64,000 nt of DNA from Motiliproteus sp. SC1-56 (GTDB taxonomy: Bacteria > Pseudomonadota > Gammaproteobacteria > Pseudomonadales > Balneatricaceae): positions 62,001 through 126,000 of the forward strand of contig NZ_JAEMGS010000009.1 of the NCBI RefSeq assembly GCF_017309075.1, in the 5' to 3' direction. Numbering within the stretch: position 1 is the stretch's first letter; each line of letters begins with the position of its first letter. Made by a program: the position numbers and the translations under genes. Below the pieces are notes generated by a model. It had not been told where the DNA came from. It was given only the letters and a program-made list of their open reading frames with translations, and did not search any database. This document shows, in pieces, positions 9,818-17,465 of the stretch.

Positions 9818-10591
9818 CTATAAAGTGATCTTGAGCCCGTCGTGGAACAGGGCCATCTCTCCGGGCTCCATCGGGGTCCAGACCTCGTCATCCGTCAGCG
9901 GCACCGTTGCCACGACGGTCACCACGTCCTCGGGCTGGGTCTCCTGGCAGAAATCCACCACCATCTCGGCATCGGTGAGCGAAGCTCGCCCGAAGGGCGC
10001 CCGACGGGTAATCCAGCTCAGCTTGGTGGAGCAATAGACGAAGAGGTAGCGCGAGTCGGTCAGCAGCATGTTGAATACCCCCAACTCCCGCAGGCGGTCG
10101 CAGTGGCGGCGGATGAACAGCGCCACCTCGCGAACATCCTCCGGGGGATCGGGGAACGCCTCGCGCACCTTGCCCAGCAGCCAGCAGAAGGCGTACTCGC
10201 TGTCAGTGCTGCCGATAGGCCGGTAGGCGCCCAACGACAGCTCGAATACGCCCGCATCCAGCTGACCGTTATGAGCATAACTCCAGGCCTGCCCCCAGAG
10301 CTCGCGGGAAAAAGGATGGGTGTTTTCCAGGCAGACCCGTCCCACGTTCGCCTGGCGAATGTGGCTGATCACCACGTGGCTTTTGATTGGGTACTCGCGT
10401 ACGAGGTGAGCGATGCGCGAGTCCACACTGGGGTTGGGATCATGAAAAGTGCGCACGCCGGGCCCCTCGTAAAAGGCGATCCCCCAGCCGTCCTTGTGGG
10501 GGCCGGTACGCCCCCCACGCTGCATCAACCCGGTAAAACTGAAACAGATATCGGTTGGAACATTGGCACTCATACCCAGCAATTCACACAT
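9818..10591 (-). CDS. Class II glutamine amidotransferase, YafJ family
   Basis: The 257-residue protein starts [14 protein letters not shown]. Removal of Met exposes the N-terminal cysteine nucleophile that defines Ntn-type glutamine amidotransferases. Other conserved pieces are [16 protein letters not shown] and ENTHPF, followed by WSYAHNG, which line the glutaminase pocket. The start at 10591 is fixed by the need for this cysteine, so the longer frame upstream is not used. Family members such as YafJ have no synthase partner domain and their acceptor is unknown. The gene stands alone, with a 140-base gap to fadD downstream. A cellular role cannot be assigned from sequence. Confidence 0.88.
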   Translation of the reverse strand: MCELLGMSANVPTDICFSFTGLMQRGGRTGPHKDGWGIAFYEGPGVRTFHDPNPSVDSRIAHLVREYPIKSHVVISHIRQANVGRVCLENTHPFSRELWGQAWSYAHNGQLDAGVFELSLGAYRPIGSTDSEYAFCWLLGKVREAFPDPPEDVREVALFIRRHCDRLRELGVFNMLLTDSRYLFVYCSTKLSWITRRAPFGRASLTDAEMVVDFCQETQPEDVVTVVATVPLTDDEVWTPMEPGEMALFHDGLKITL

Positions 10592-10991
10592 CTGCGAACA
10601 AGGTCCTCTGCTGATCAATCAAGAAACAAGGGGTCGCCTATCCCCTAGCATAGCCCAGCCAAGCCCGCCAAGGCATCCCACACAGAAGACAAACAACTGA
10701 AATAAAAGAACTTTAAAACCAGTGGAGAACAAAACACAGCCGACACATCTCTCCTCCCTCATACGGCCAATTTCCGCTTTCCCCCTCCCGTAGGTTAAAG
10801 TCGACTATAAGTATTACCCCGATTGCTTGACCCAGGGCCGGCTGGCGAGCCGTTTTAACGGTGCCGATACGGAACTCAGCTTAGACCAAAGGAGGGGGGA
10901 TCCCCCTCTGCTGTCGACGTCGCCGCTCTGTTAATGTAAGGCAACTTTGGCACCACAATAACGCAAGCGTATAAACGCAGGGAGTAAATAA
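10592..10991. promoter_or_regulatory. Divergent intergenic region between amidotransferase and thiolase genes
   Basis: This 400-base spacer separates two divergent genes and should hold both promoters. A TTGACC at 10827-10832 could be a -35 box for the thiolase, but no good -10 sits at the right distance. A palindrome CCGTTTTAACGG lies at 10850-10861. The thiolase ribosome site GGGAG lies just before its ATG. No small gene with a credible start was found. Confidence 0.4.
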
Positions 10992-12176
10992 ATGGCAAAT
11001 CGTGATGTCTACGTTCTGAGCGCGGCCCGTTCCGCAATTGGCGGCTTTGGTGGCTCGCTGAGCGGCATGGAGCCGGCGGAGCTGGCCGGGACGGTAATGA
11101 AAGAGGCCGTCAGCCGCTCGGGCGTTGATCCGCAGAAGGTCAACTACGTAACCGTCGGCAACTGTATCCCCACCGAATCCCGCTTCGCCTATGTCGCCCG
11201 TGTGGCGTCCATCCAGGCGGGCCTGCCGATGGATTCCGTGGCCATGGCGGTGAACCGCCTGTGCAGCTCGGGGCTTCAGGGCGTGGTCTCCACCGCCCAG
11301 GCGATCATGCTGGGTGACTGCGACTACGGCGTCGGCGGCGGTGTCGAGGTGATGTCACGAGGCGCCTACCTGTCCCCGGCCATGCGCAACGGCGCCCGCA
11401 TGGGCGACACCACTCTGGTGGACTCCATGGTGGCCACCCTGACCGACCCCTTTGGTGTCGGCCACATGGGCATCACCGCTGAAAACCTCGCCGAGAAGTG
11501 GGAGATCAGCCGTGAAGAGCAGGACGCCTTCGCCGCCGAATCCCAGCGTCGCGCAGCCGTGGCCATCGAGGAAGGGCGCTTCAAGTCGCAGATCGTGCCC
11601 ATCACGCTGAAGAGCCGCAAGGGTGAAACCGTCTTCGACACCGACGAGCACCCCAAGCCCGGCACCACCGCTGAGAAGCTGGCGCAGATGCGCCCGGCCT
11701 TCAAAAAGGACGGCACCGTTACCGCCGGTAACGCCTCGGGCATCAACGACGGTGCCGCAATGCTGGTACTGGGCGGCGCCGATGCTGCCGAGAAGGACGG
11801 CTACAAGCCCATGGCGCGCCTGGTCTCCTACGCGGTTGCCGGGGTTCCGAACCACATCATGGGCGAGGGTCCGATTCCCGCCTCCAAGTTGGCACTGCAG
11901 CGCGCCGGCCTCTCGCTGGATCAGATGGACGTGATCGAGTCCAACGAAGCCTTCGCCGCCCAGGCACTGGCGGTCGCCAAGGGGCTGGGACTGGACATGA
12001 ACAAGACCAACCCCAACGGCGGCGCCATTGCCCTGGGTCACCCGGTCGGCTGTTCGGGCGCCTTCATTGCCACCAAGGCCCTCTACGAGCTGGAGCGCAT
12101 CAACGGCCGCTACGCACTGGTCACCATGTGCATCGGCGGTGGCCAGGGGATCGCCACCGTATTCGAGCGGCTGTAA
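10992..12176 (+). CDS. Acetyl-CoA C-acyltransferase (beta-ketothiolase, BktB/PhaA type)
   Basis: The 394-residue thiolase has the catalytic Cys91 (NRLCSSGLQ), His350 (GHPVGCSG) and Cys380 (CIGGGQG), and the normal length of biosynthetic thiolases. It condenses two acyl-CoA units, or cleaves 3-ketoacyl-CoA, in the cytoplasm. Overall similarity, especially the N-terminal region and MVATLTDPFGVGHMGITAEN, recalls BktB of Cupriavidus. A role in making acetoacetyl-CoA or 3-ketovaleryl-CoA for polyhydroxyalkanoate is therefore likely. It is a single-gene unit that ends in a strong terminator. The reductase for the next step lies 10 kb away at 21968-22708. A purely degradative role cannot be excluded. 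Confidence 0.9.
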   Translation: MANRDVYVLSAARSAIGGFGGSLSGMEPAELAGTVMKEAVSRSGVDPQKVNYVTVGNCIPTESRFAYVARVASIQAGLPMDSVAMAVNRLCSSGLQGVVSTAQAIMLGDCDYGVGGGVEVMSRGAYLSPAMRNGARMGDTTLVDSMVATLTDPFGVGHMGITAENLAEKWEISREEQDAFAAESQRRAAVAIEEGRFKSQIVPITLKSRKGETVFDTDEHPKPGTTAEKLAQMRPAFKKDGTVTAGNASGINDGAAMLVLGGADAAEKDGYKPMARLVSYAVAGVPNHIMGEGPIPASKLALQRAGLSLDQMDVIESNEAFAAQALAVAKGLGLDMNKTNPNGGAIALGHPVGCSGAFIATKALYELERINGRYALVTMCIGGGQGIATVFERL

Positions 12177-12190
12177 TCCCTCCCCGCAGT

Positions 12191-12221
12191 AAAAAAGCCG
12201 GCGCACCGCGCCGGCTTTTTT
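12191..12221. terminator. Bidirectional intrinsic terminator
   Basis: A perfect 14-bp stem (AAAAAAGCCGGCGC / GCGCCGGCTTTTTT) with a 3-base loop has a T-run on both strands. It lies 14 bases after the thiolase stop and downstream of the convergent ppnN gene, and can serve both. Confidence 0.93.
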
Positions 12222-12272
12222 CTGCCTGGTATTTCTTCAAAGCCCCTGCTTATCGAGCGCCCCCTGCTCCGC

Positions 12273-13646
12273 TCAATGCTGAATGCGATAGCAGGGCTCG
12301 TACTCGGCGTAGTTGAGCTTCATCCGCCGCTGCTCGGCAAAGGAGCGCAGCAGCTGATCCAGTGAGCGCATCAGCGCCGCATCGCCACTCAGTTCAAAAG
12401 GCCCGTGGGCCTCTATCGCCTGAATGCCGCCCTCCTTGACGTTGCCGGCCACGATTCCCGATAACGCCCGCCTTAACTGGGCCGCCAGCACATGCACCGG
12501 CTGCTCACGGTGCAGGTCAAGCTGGGCCATGTTTTCGTGGCTGGGCTCAAAGGGCTGCTGAAACAGCTCATAATCAATCTGCAGCTGCCAGTTGAAGTGG
12601 TAAGACTCGCCGCAATGGCGACGGTGCTCGGTCACCTGCTGCAGCCCCTCCTTCATTTGTCGAGCCACCTCCTCGGGGTTGCCGATAACCACCCGGTAAC
12701 GGCTCGCCACCGCCTCTCCCAGGGTCTGGCGAATAAAACGATCCACGGAAGCGAAATAGTCGGCGGCGGACTCCGGCCCGGTGAAGATCACGGGCATGGG
12801 AATTGACCGGTTCCGCTCATCGAGCAGCACACCGAGAATAAACAGGATCTCCTCGCAGGTGCCCGCCCCGCCGGGGAATACAATGATCCCGTGCCCCAGG
12901 CGCACAAAGGCCTCCAGGCGCTTTTCAATGTCCGGCATGATAATCAGCTCATTCACGATCGGATTAGGCGACTCGGCGGCGATGATCCCCGGCTCCGAAA
13001 CCCCGACGTAACGTCCGTTGTGAATGCGCTGCTTGGCGTGGGCGATGGTCGCCCCCTTCATCGGGCCTTTCATGGCGCCGGGACCGCAGCCGGTGCAGAT
13101 ATCCATACCGCGCAGCCCCAGCTGGTACCCCACCTCCTTGGTATAAAGGTACTCCTCGCGGTTGATCGAATGCCCCCCCCAGCAGACCACGAGATTCGGC
13201 TTGATACGGGGCTTGAGGGCATCGGCATGGCGCAGAATGTGAAAGATCTCGTTGGTGACGGCTGCCGAGCGTGAAAGCCCCTCGCGGCTCAGATCCAGCT
13301 CGTCGCCCACGTACAAAATGTCGCGCAGTACCGAGAACAGGTTGTCCCGAATACCGGTTATCAGCTGGCCATCCACAAAGGCGCTGGCCGGCGCATCGAT
13401 CAGGTCCAGCTGAATGCCACGGTGCTTCTGGCTGATGCGAATATCAAAGGCCCGGTAGAGCGCCATCACCTCGCGGCTGTCATCCAGCTCACTGCCGCAG
13501 TTGAGCACCGCCAGAGCGCATTTTCGAAACAGCTGGTAGAGGCCGCTATGGCTCTTGTCCTGCAGTTTAAGAATTTCAAATTGAGAGAGGGTGTCCAGAT
13601 TGCCTTCGGGAGTGACGCTGGCGTTCACCCGCTGATTTCCGCTCAT
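12273..13646 (-). CDS. ppnN: Nucleotide 5'-monophosphate nucleosidase PpnN (YgdH)
   Basis: The product of 457 residues matches PpnN (454 in E. coli). PpnN hydrolyses purine and pyrimidine monophosphates to base and ribose 5-phosphate and is stimulated by (p)ppGpp. The central LOG-like Rossmann domain shows CGPGAMKGPMKGA and the signature FPGGAGTCEEI, and the N-terminal and C-terminal YgdH extensions are both present. The frame is open further upstream, but the ATG at 13646 is preceded by TTGGAGACACTT, gives the family length and begins MSGNQRVNASVTPEG, so I chose it. It lies 155 bases downstream of the MFS gene on the same strand. Its 3' end faces the thiolase terminator. Confidence 0.93.
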   Translation of the reverse strand: MSGNQRVNASVTPEGNLDTLSQFEILKLQDKSHSGLYQLFRKCALAVLNCGSELDDSREVMALYRAFDIRISQKHRGIQLDLIDAPASAFVDGQLITGIRDNLFSVLRDILYVGDELDLSREGLSRSAAVTNEIFHILRHADALKPRIKPNLVVCWGGHSINREEYLYTKEVGYQLGLRGMDICTGCGPGAMKGPMKGATIAHAKQRIHNGRYVGVSEPGIIAAESPNPIVNELIIMPDIEKRLEAFVRLGHGIIVFPGGAGTCEEILFILGVLLDERNRSIPMPVIFTGPESAADYFASVDRFIRQTLGEAVASRYRVVIGNPEEVARQMKEGLQQVTEHRRHCGESYHFNWQLQIDYELFQQPFEPSHENMAQLDLHREQPVHVLAAQLRRALSGIVAGNVKEGGIQAIEAHGPFELSGDAALMRSLDQLLRSFAEQRRMKLNYAEYEPCYRIQH

Positions 13647-13801
13647 AAGTGTCTCCAACAACAGCTTCGGGATGGGTTCCCAAGCCGGGTGCCGAGCGGG
13701 TTCTGTCAACCACTTTGTGATCCCCGACCGGCTCACTAAACTATAGCCAATTGCACCAAAACAGGAATAAAATCTTTTAATATCAAGAAGAAAGATTGTG
13801 C

Positions 13802-15004
13802 TCAAAAACTCCTGCGAGGAGCCGTCTGCAACTGCCGACGGTATCCGAGCACCGCGACAATCACCAGTAACAGCGGCCCCAGCATGGCCAGGTTGACCGG
13901 TTCCCAGCCAAAACCGTTATGCAGCGCGCCGGCAAAAAAGGTGGCCAAGGTCACCATTGAGGAGACCAACAGGTCGTTCACCCCCTGAACCTTGGCCTTC
14001 TCGGCAGGGCGGTAGGCTTCGGTCACCAGACTGGTGGCGGCGATATAGAGAAAATTCCAACCAACCCCCAGCAGCAGTAACGCGACCGTGAAGTGGGCCC
14101 GGCTGCTGCCGAGCAGGTTGATGAAAATACAGGCCAGCATCAGGGCGCTGCCCAGGATCATGATGTTCGGTGCCCCAAACCGACTCACCAACCTGCCGGT
14201 GACGAAGGAGGGGGCGAACATGCCCAGCACATGCCACTGGATGACCATGGCGGTCGCGGCGAAACTCAGGCTCCGGTCCGCCATGGCCAAGGGCGTTGCG
14301 GTCATGATCAACGCCATGACTGCGTAGGCGACCATGGCGCCGGCCACAGCCACCAGGAACACGGGCTGCCGGGCCACGGTCGGCAGGGCGCGCTGCGGCC
14401 CGCTCGCCTCCTCCTGCGAGGGCGGTGGAATACGCACCGCCGCCAGCAGAGCCAGCGCCAGCAAATAGAGCAGCACCAACCCCAGGAAACTTCCCCCGTA
14501 GAGGGTTTCCGGCAACCAGGTGCGGGTCCACACCGCCAGGTTCGGCCCCAGCACGGCAGCCACCACCCCGCCGGCCATCACCAGGGAGATGGCCCGCTCC
14601 TTTTGCTCCGGAGGCGATGCATCCACCGCGGCAAAGCGATACAACTGGCTGGTGCCGATGCACACGCCGAGCAGGCCGGTACCGAGACAAAACACCGGCA
14701 GCGAGGCCTGGTGCAGCCCCAGCAGACAGACCAGCGCCCCGCCCATCCCCACCAGGTTACCCAGCACGAAACCCAGGCGCCGTCCAAAGCGCTTCATAAA
14801 CAGCGACGCCGGCAGAGTGGCCACCATCATGCCGCCAAACTGCACCGCCACCGGCAAGGTTGCCAGCGACGGGCTGGCGGCCAACCGGTCACCGATCAAC
14901 GCCGTCACCGACACCAGCAGGACGTTGCCCGTCACCAGCAGCGCCTGGCACAGCGCCAGCAGGACCACGTCACGGGGGGGCAGCACGCGTTGCGCCCACC
15001 CCAT
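13802..15004 (-). CDS. Major facilitator superfamily transporter
   Basis: The 400-residue hydrophobic protein has about 12 predicted membrane helices and a motif-A-like loop (FMKRFGRRLGF) between helices 2 and 3, which marks it as an MFS carrier of the inner membrane. The substrate cannot be read from sequence. Family members of this shape include drug and metabolite exporters. Its ATG overlaps the cobB stop by one base, so the two genes are almost certainly cotranscribed and translationally coupled. No regulator gene adjoins it. The name of a specific transporter is not supported. Confidence 0.85.
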   Translation of the reverse strand: MGWAQRVLPPRDVVLLALCQALLVTGNVLLVSVTALIGDRLAASPSLATLPVAVQFGGMMVATLPASLFMKRFGRRLGFVLGNLVGMGGALVCLLGLHQASLPVFCLGTGLLGVCIGTSQLYRFAAVDASPPEQKERAISLVMAGGVVAAVLGPNLAVWTRTWLPETLYGGSFLGLVLLYLLALALLAAVRIPPPSQEEASGPQRALPTVARQPVFLVAVAGAMVAYAVMALIMTATPLAMADRSLSFAATAMVIQWHVLGMFAPSFVTGRLVSRFGAPNIMILGSALMLACIFINLLGSSRAHFTVALLLLGVGWNFLYIAATSLVTEAYRPAEKAKVQGVNDLLVSSMVTLATFFAGALHNGFGWEPVNLAMLGPLLLVIVAVLGYRRQLQTAPRRSF

Positions 15005-15708
15005 CAGCGCAGGGCCTTCAGGTAGGCCGGCACCACCTCACTGGCAAGCCCGTAGTGCTGCTCGGAAAACGCCGAACCGCGCCGGGAAGGCTCCAGGTTG
15101 AGTTCCACGGTGTGAGCCCCCGCCTCGGTCGCCGCCTCGACGAAGCCGGCCGCGGGGTAAACCGCTCCCGAGGTGCCGATGGCAATAAACAGGTCGCAGC
15201 TGCTCAACGCTGCGTAGATCCGCTCCATCTGCCGGGGTATCTCGCCGAACCAGACGATATCGGGCCGCAAAGTGCCGGACTGGTTGCAGCACTGACAGAT
15301 GCTCTCCAGGCCCAGGTCCGCCTGCACCGGGTGCCTCCGCCCCGAGCGCGTGCAACGGGCCTGCAACAGCTCGCCGTGCATGTGCACCAGGTTCCGGGAG
15401 CCGGCCCGCTCGTGCAGGTTGTCGATGTTCTGGGTCACCAGCAGGCAATCGCCGGGGAAGTCCCGCTCCAGCTCGGCCAGGGCCTGGTGGGCCGCATTGG
15501 GCTGCGTATCCAGGTGCAACAGCTGACGCCTGCGCTCGTTGTAGAAGCGGTGTACCAGCACCGGGTCGCGGGCGAAGCCTTCCGGGGTGGCCACGTCCTC
15601 CACCCGGTGGTTTTCCCAGAGACCGTCGCTGGCGCGAAAGGTCTTCAGCCCGGATTCGGCGGAGACACCGGCTCCGGTGAGCACGACGATGGAGCGAAAC
15701 TGAGTCAT
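15004..15708 (-). CDS. cobB: NAD-dependent protein deacylase, class III sirtuin
   Basis: The 234-residue protein removes acyl groups from lysines using NAD. It shows the sirtuin motifs GAGVSAESG near residue 12, [12 protein letters not shown] (92-103) and the catalytic His111. A zinc-ribbon region includes C119 and CQCC at 138-141. The Y56-x-x-R59 pair (FYNERRRQL) matches the Tyr/Arg pair of E. coli CobB and human SIRT5, which binds the carboxylate of succinyl-lysine. Desuccinylation as well as deacetylation is therefore expected. I prefer the ATG at 15708 over an upstream TTG because the protein then starts as other CobB proteins do. It is coupled to the MFS gene downstream. Confidence 0.93.
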   Translation of the reverse strand: MTQFRSIVVLTGAGVSAESGLKTFRASDGLWENHRVEDVATPEGFARDPVLVHRFYNERRRQLLHLDTQPNAAHQALAELERDFPGDCLLVTQNIDNLHERAGSRNLVHMHGELLQARCTRSGRRHPVQADLGLESICQCCNQSGTLRPDIVWFGEIPRQMERIYAALSSCDLFIAIGTSGAVYPAAGFVEAATEAGAHTVELNLEPSRRGSAFSEQHYGLASEVVPAYLKALR

Positions 15709-15815
15709 GGGGCGGTCCGGCTGCAAAGAGGAGGTTCCTCTACCAAAGATAATTGGTACTCTAGCTGTTGGAAACCCCGGCTTTTGCCGGCGCAGTGGTC
15801 AAGGAGACTTATTAG

Positions 15816-17201
15816 ATGAGCGCAGCCAAGCAATACATTCTTGATACCAACGTCCTGCTCCACGATCCGGACTGTCTGACCCAGTTCGAGGAGCACGACA
15901 TTGTGGTTCCCATTACCGTGCTCGAGGAGCTCGACAGCATCAAGGACCGCAAGAAGAACGTGGCCCAGGAGGCGCGCATCGCCATCCGCGCCATCGACCG
16001 AATCCTCAGCGCCGCCGAGTCTCCCGAGGAGATCACCAGCGGCGTGCCCATCAACCTGCCCACCGCCGATCCCGACCGCAAGCTGGGCAAGCTTTCCATC
16101 TTCCCCGACCACGAACTGGCGGTCCACAAGGGCTTTTTGCCGGACCAGAGCAACAACGACAACCACATCATCAACACCGCCCTGCACCTGCAATCCATCA
16201 ACCGCGACCGCCAGGTGATTCTCGTCACCAAGGACATCAACATGCGCCTCAAGGCGCTGGGGGCGGGCCTCAAGCGGGTCGAAGACTACCGCACCGACCA
16301 GCTGATCTCCGACCTCGACCTGCTGACCGCCGGCTACAAGAAAGTCGAGGGCAATTTCTGGGACAAGGTCGAAGAGGTGAAGACCGAGCAGCGGGACGGG
16401 CATACCTATCACCGGGTTCCCCTGAGCGTCTTCCCCGAAGCCTTTCTCAACGAGTACCTTTACGATGACGAGGAGTTCGCCGCCCGCATCTGCGCCATCG
16501 ACGAAGAGGAGATCACCCTGCTGGACATCGGCCAGCCCTTTCTCATGGACCAGGAGTGCTGGGGCATCAGCCCCCTCGATATGCCCCAGGCCTTTGCCAT
16601 GGACGCCCTCTCCGACCCCAGCATCGACCTGTGCATTCTCAACGGTGCGGCCGGATCCGGTAAGACGCTGATCGCACTGGCCTGCTGTCTGGAGATGGTG
16701 ATCGAGCAGGGCCGCTACAACAAGGTACTGGTAACCCGTAGCACGCCGCCCGTGGCCGAGGACATCGGTTTTCTTCCCGGCACCGAGGAGGAGAAGATGA
16801 CCCCCTGGCTGGCGGCGATCCAGGATAACCTGGAAGCCATGCACGAACACGACGAGCAGCCCCAGAGCAGCATCAAGTACACCATCGAGAAGGCCAACAT
16901 CCAGTTCAAGTCCCTCAACTTCATCCGCGGACGCAGCATTCAGGACGCCCTGGTGATCGTCGACGAGAGTCAGAACCTCACCCCGTCCCAGCTCAAGACC
17001 ATCCTGACCCGCTGTGGCAAGGGCACCAAGATGATCTGCCTGGGTAACCTGGCGCAGATCGACTCCAACTACCTGACCCCCCTGACCTCGGGACTCACCT
17101 ACATCGTCGAGCGGTTCAAGGACTACGACGGAGCGGCCACCATCCACCTTGAAAGCGTGGTGCGCAGCCCGCTGGCGGAGTACGCCGAGCAGAACCTCTG
17201 A
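15816..17201 (+). CDS. PhoH-like protein: PIN domain plus PhoH ATPase
   Basis: The 461-residue protein joins an N-terminal PIN nuclease-like domain (residues 1 to about 140, ILDTNVLLHD with the acidic Asp, and VLEELDSIK) to a PhoH ATPase. The Walker A, NGAAGSGKT, lies near residue 276, and the Walker B is VIVDESQN. This PIN-PhoH layout is that of PhoH2-type proteins, shown in mycobacteria to be ATP-dependent RNA helicase/RNases. An AAGGAG ribosome site precedes the ATG. The gene is divergent from cobB and appears to be monocistronic. It could be an RNA-processing enzyme in stress or phosphate response, but that is inference. Confidence 0.9.
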   Translation: MSAAKQYILDTNVLLHDPDCLTQFEEHDIVVPITVLEELDSIKDRKKNVAQEARIAIRAIDRILSAAESPEEITSGVPINLPTADPDRKLGKLSIFPDHELAVHKGFLPDQSNNDNHIINTALHLQSINRDRQVILVTKDINMRLKALGAGLKRVEDYRTDQLISDLDLLTAGYKKVEGNFWDKVEEVKTEQRDGHTYHRVPLSVFPEAFLNEYLYDDEEFAARICAIDEEEITLLDIGQPFLMDQECWGISPLDMPQAFAMDALSDPSIDLCILNGAAGSGKTLIALACCLEMVIEQGRYNKVLVTRSTPPVAEDIGFLPGTEEEKMTPWLAAIQDNLEAMHEHDEQPQSSIKYTIEKANIQFKSLNFIRGRSIQDALVIVDESQNLTPSQLKTILTRCGKGTKMICLGNLAQIDSNYLTPLTSGLTYIVERFKDYDGAATIHLESVVRSPLAEYAEQNL

Positions 17202-17223
17202 CCCGGGCCTTACCCCGCGCCCT

Positions 17224-17254
17224 CCCCGCCCGAAAACCGGCTTTTCGGGCGGGG
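17224..17254. terminator. Strong hairpin after the PhoH-like gene, possible terminator
   Basis: A perfect 13-bp stem (CCCCGCCCGAAAA / TTTTCGGGCGGGG) around a 5-base loop sits 23 bases after the PhoH-like stop. There is no T-run beyond it, so termination is plausible but not certain. No gene lies between here and the start at 17466. Confidence 0.6.
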
Positions 17255-17465
17255 CTCCCAACCCGCTTGCCCAAGCCCTGCTGGCTTGACCTGTATCAAC
17301 AAACCCACAAGCGCGCCAAGGACTAAACAGGTTACAATCTGAGCTTTGCTCGCTTTCACCTCAGCCCGCCAGGGATTTGGCCGGTTTACGAAGTTTCATG
17401 GATAGCTTGCCACTCTCATTACGGGTGCCGGGCACACCGCCGGTATCGGGTGGGTAGAATACGCT

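Noticed and set aside
15705-17261. A 518-residue open frame on the minus strand opposite the PhoH-like gene
   Set aside because: The plus-strand gene has an intact PIN domain and P-loop, while the antisense frame has none.
17286-17338. TTGACC (17286) and TACAAT (17333) as a promoter for the GGDEF/EAL gene
   Set aside because: The boxes are 41 bases apart, far from the 16-18 needed.
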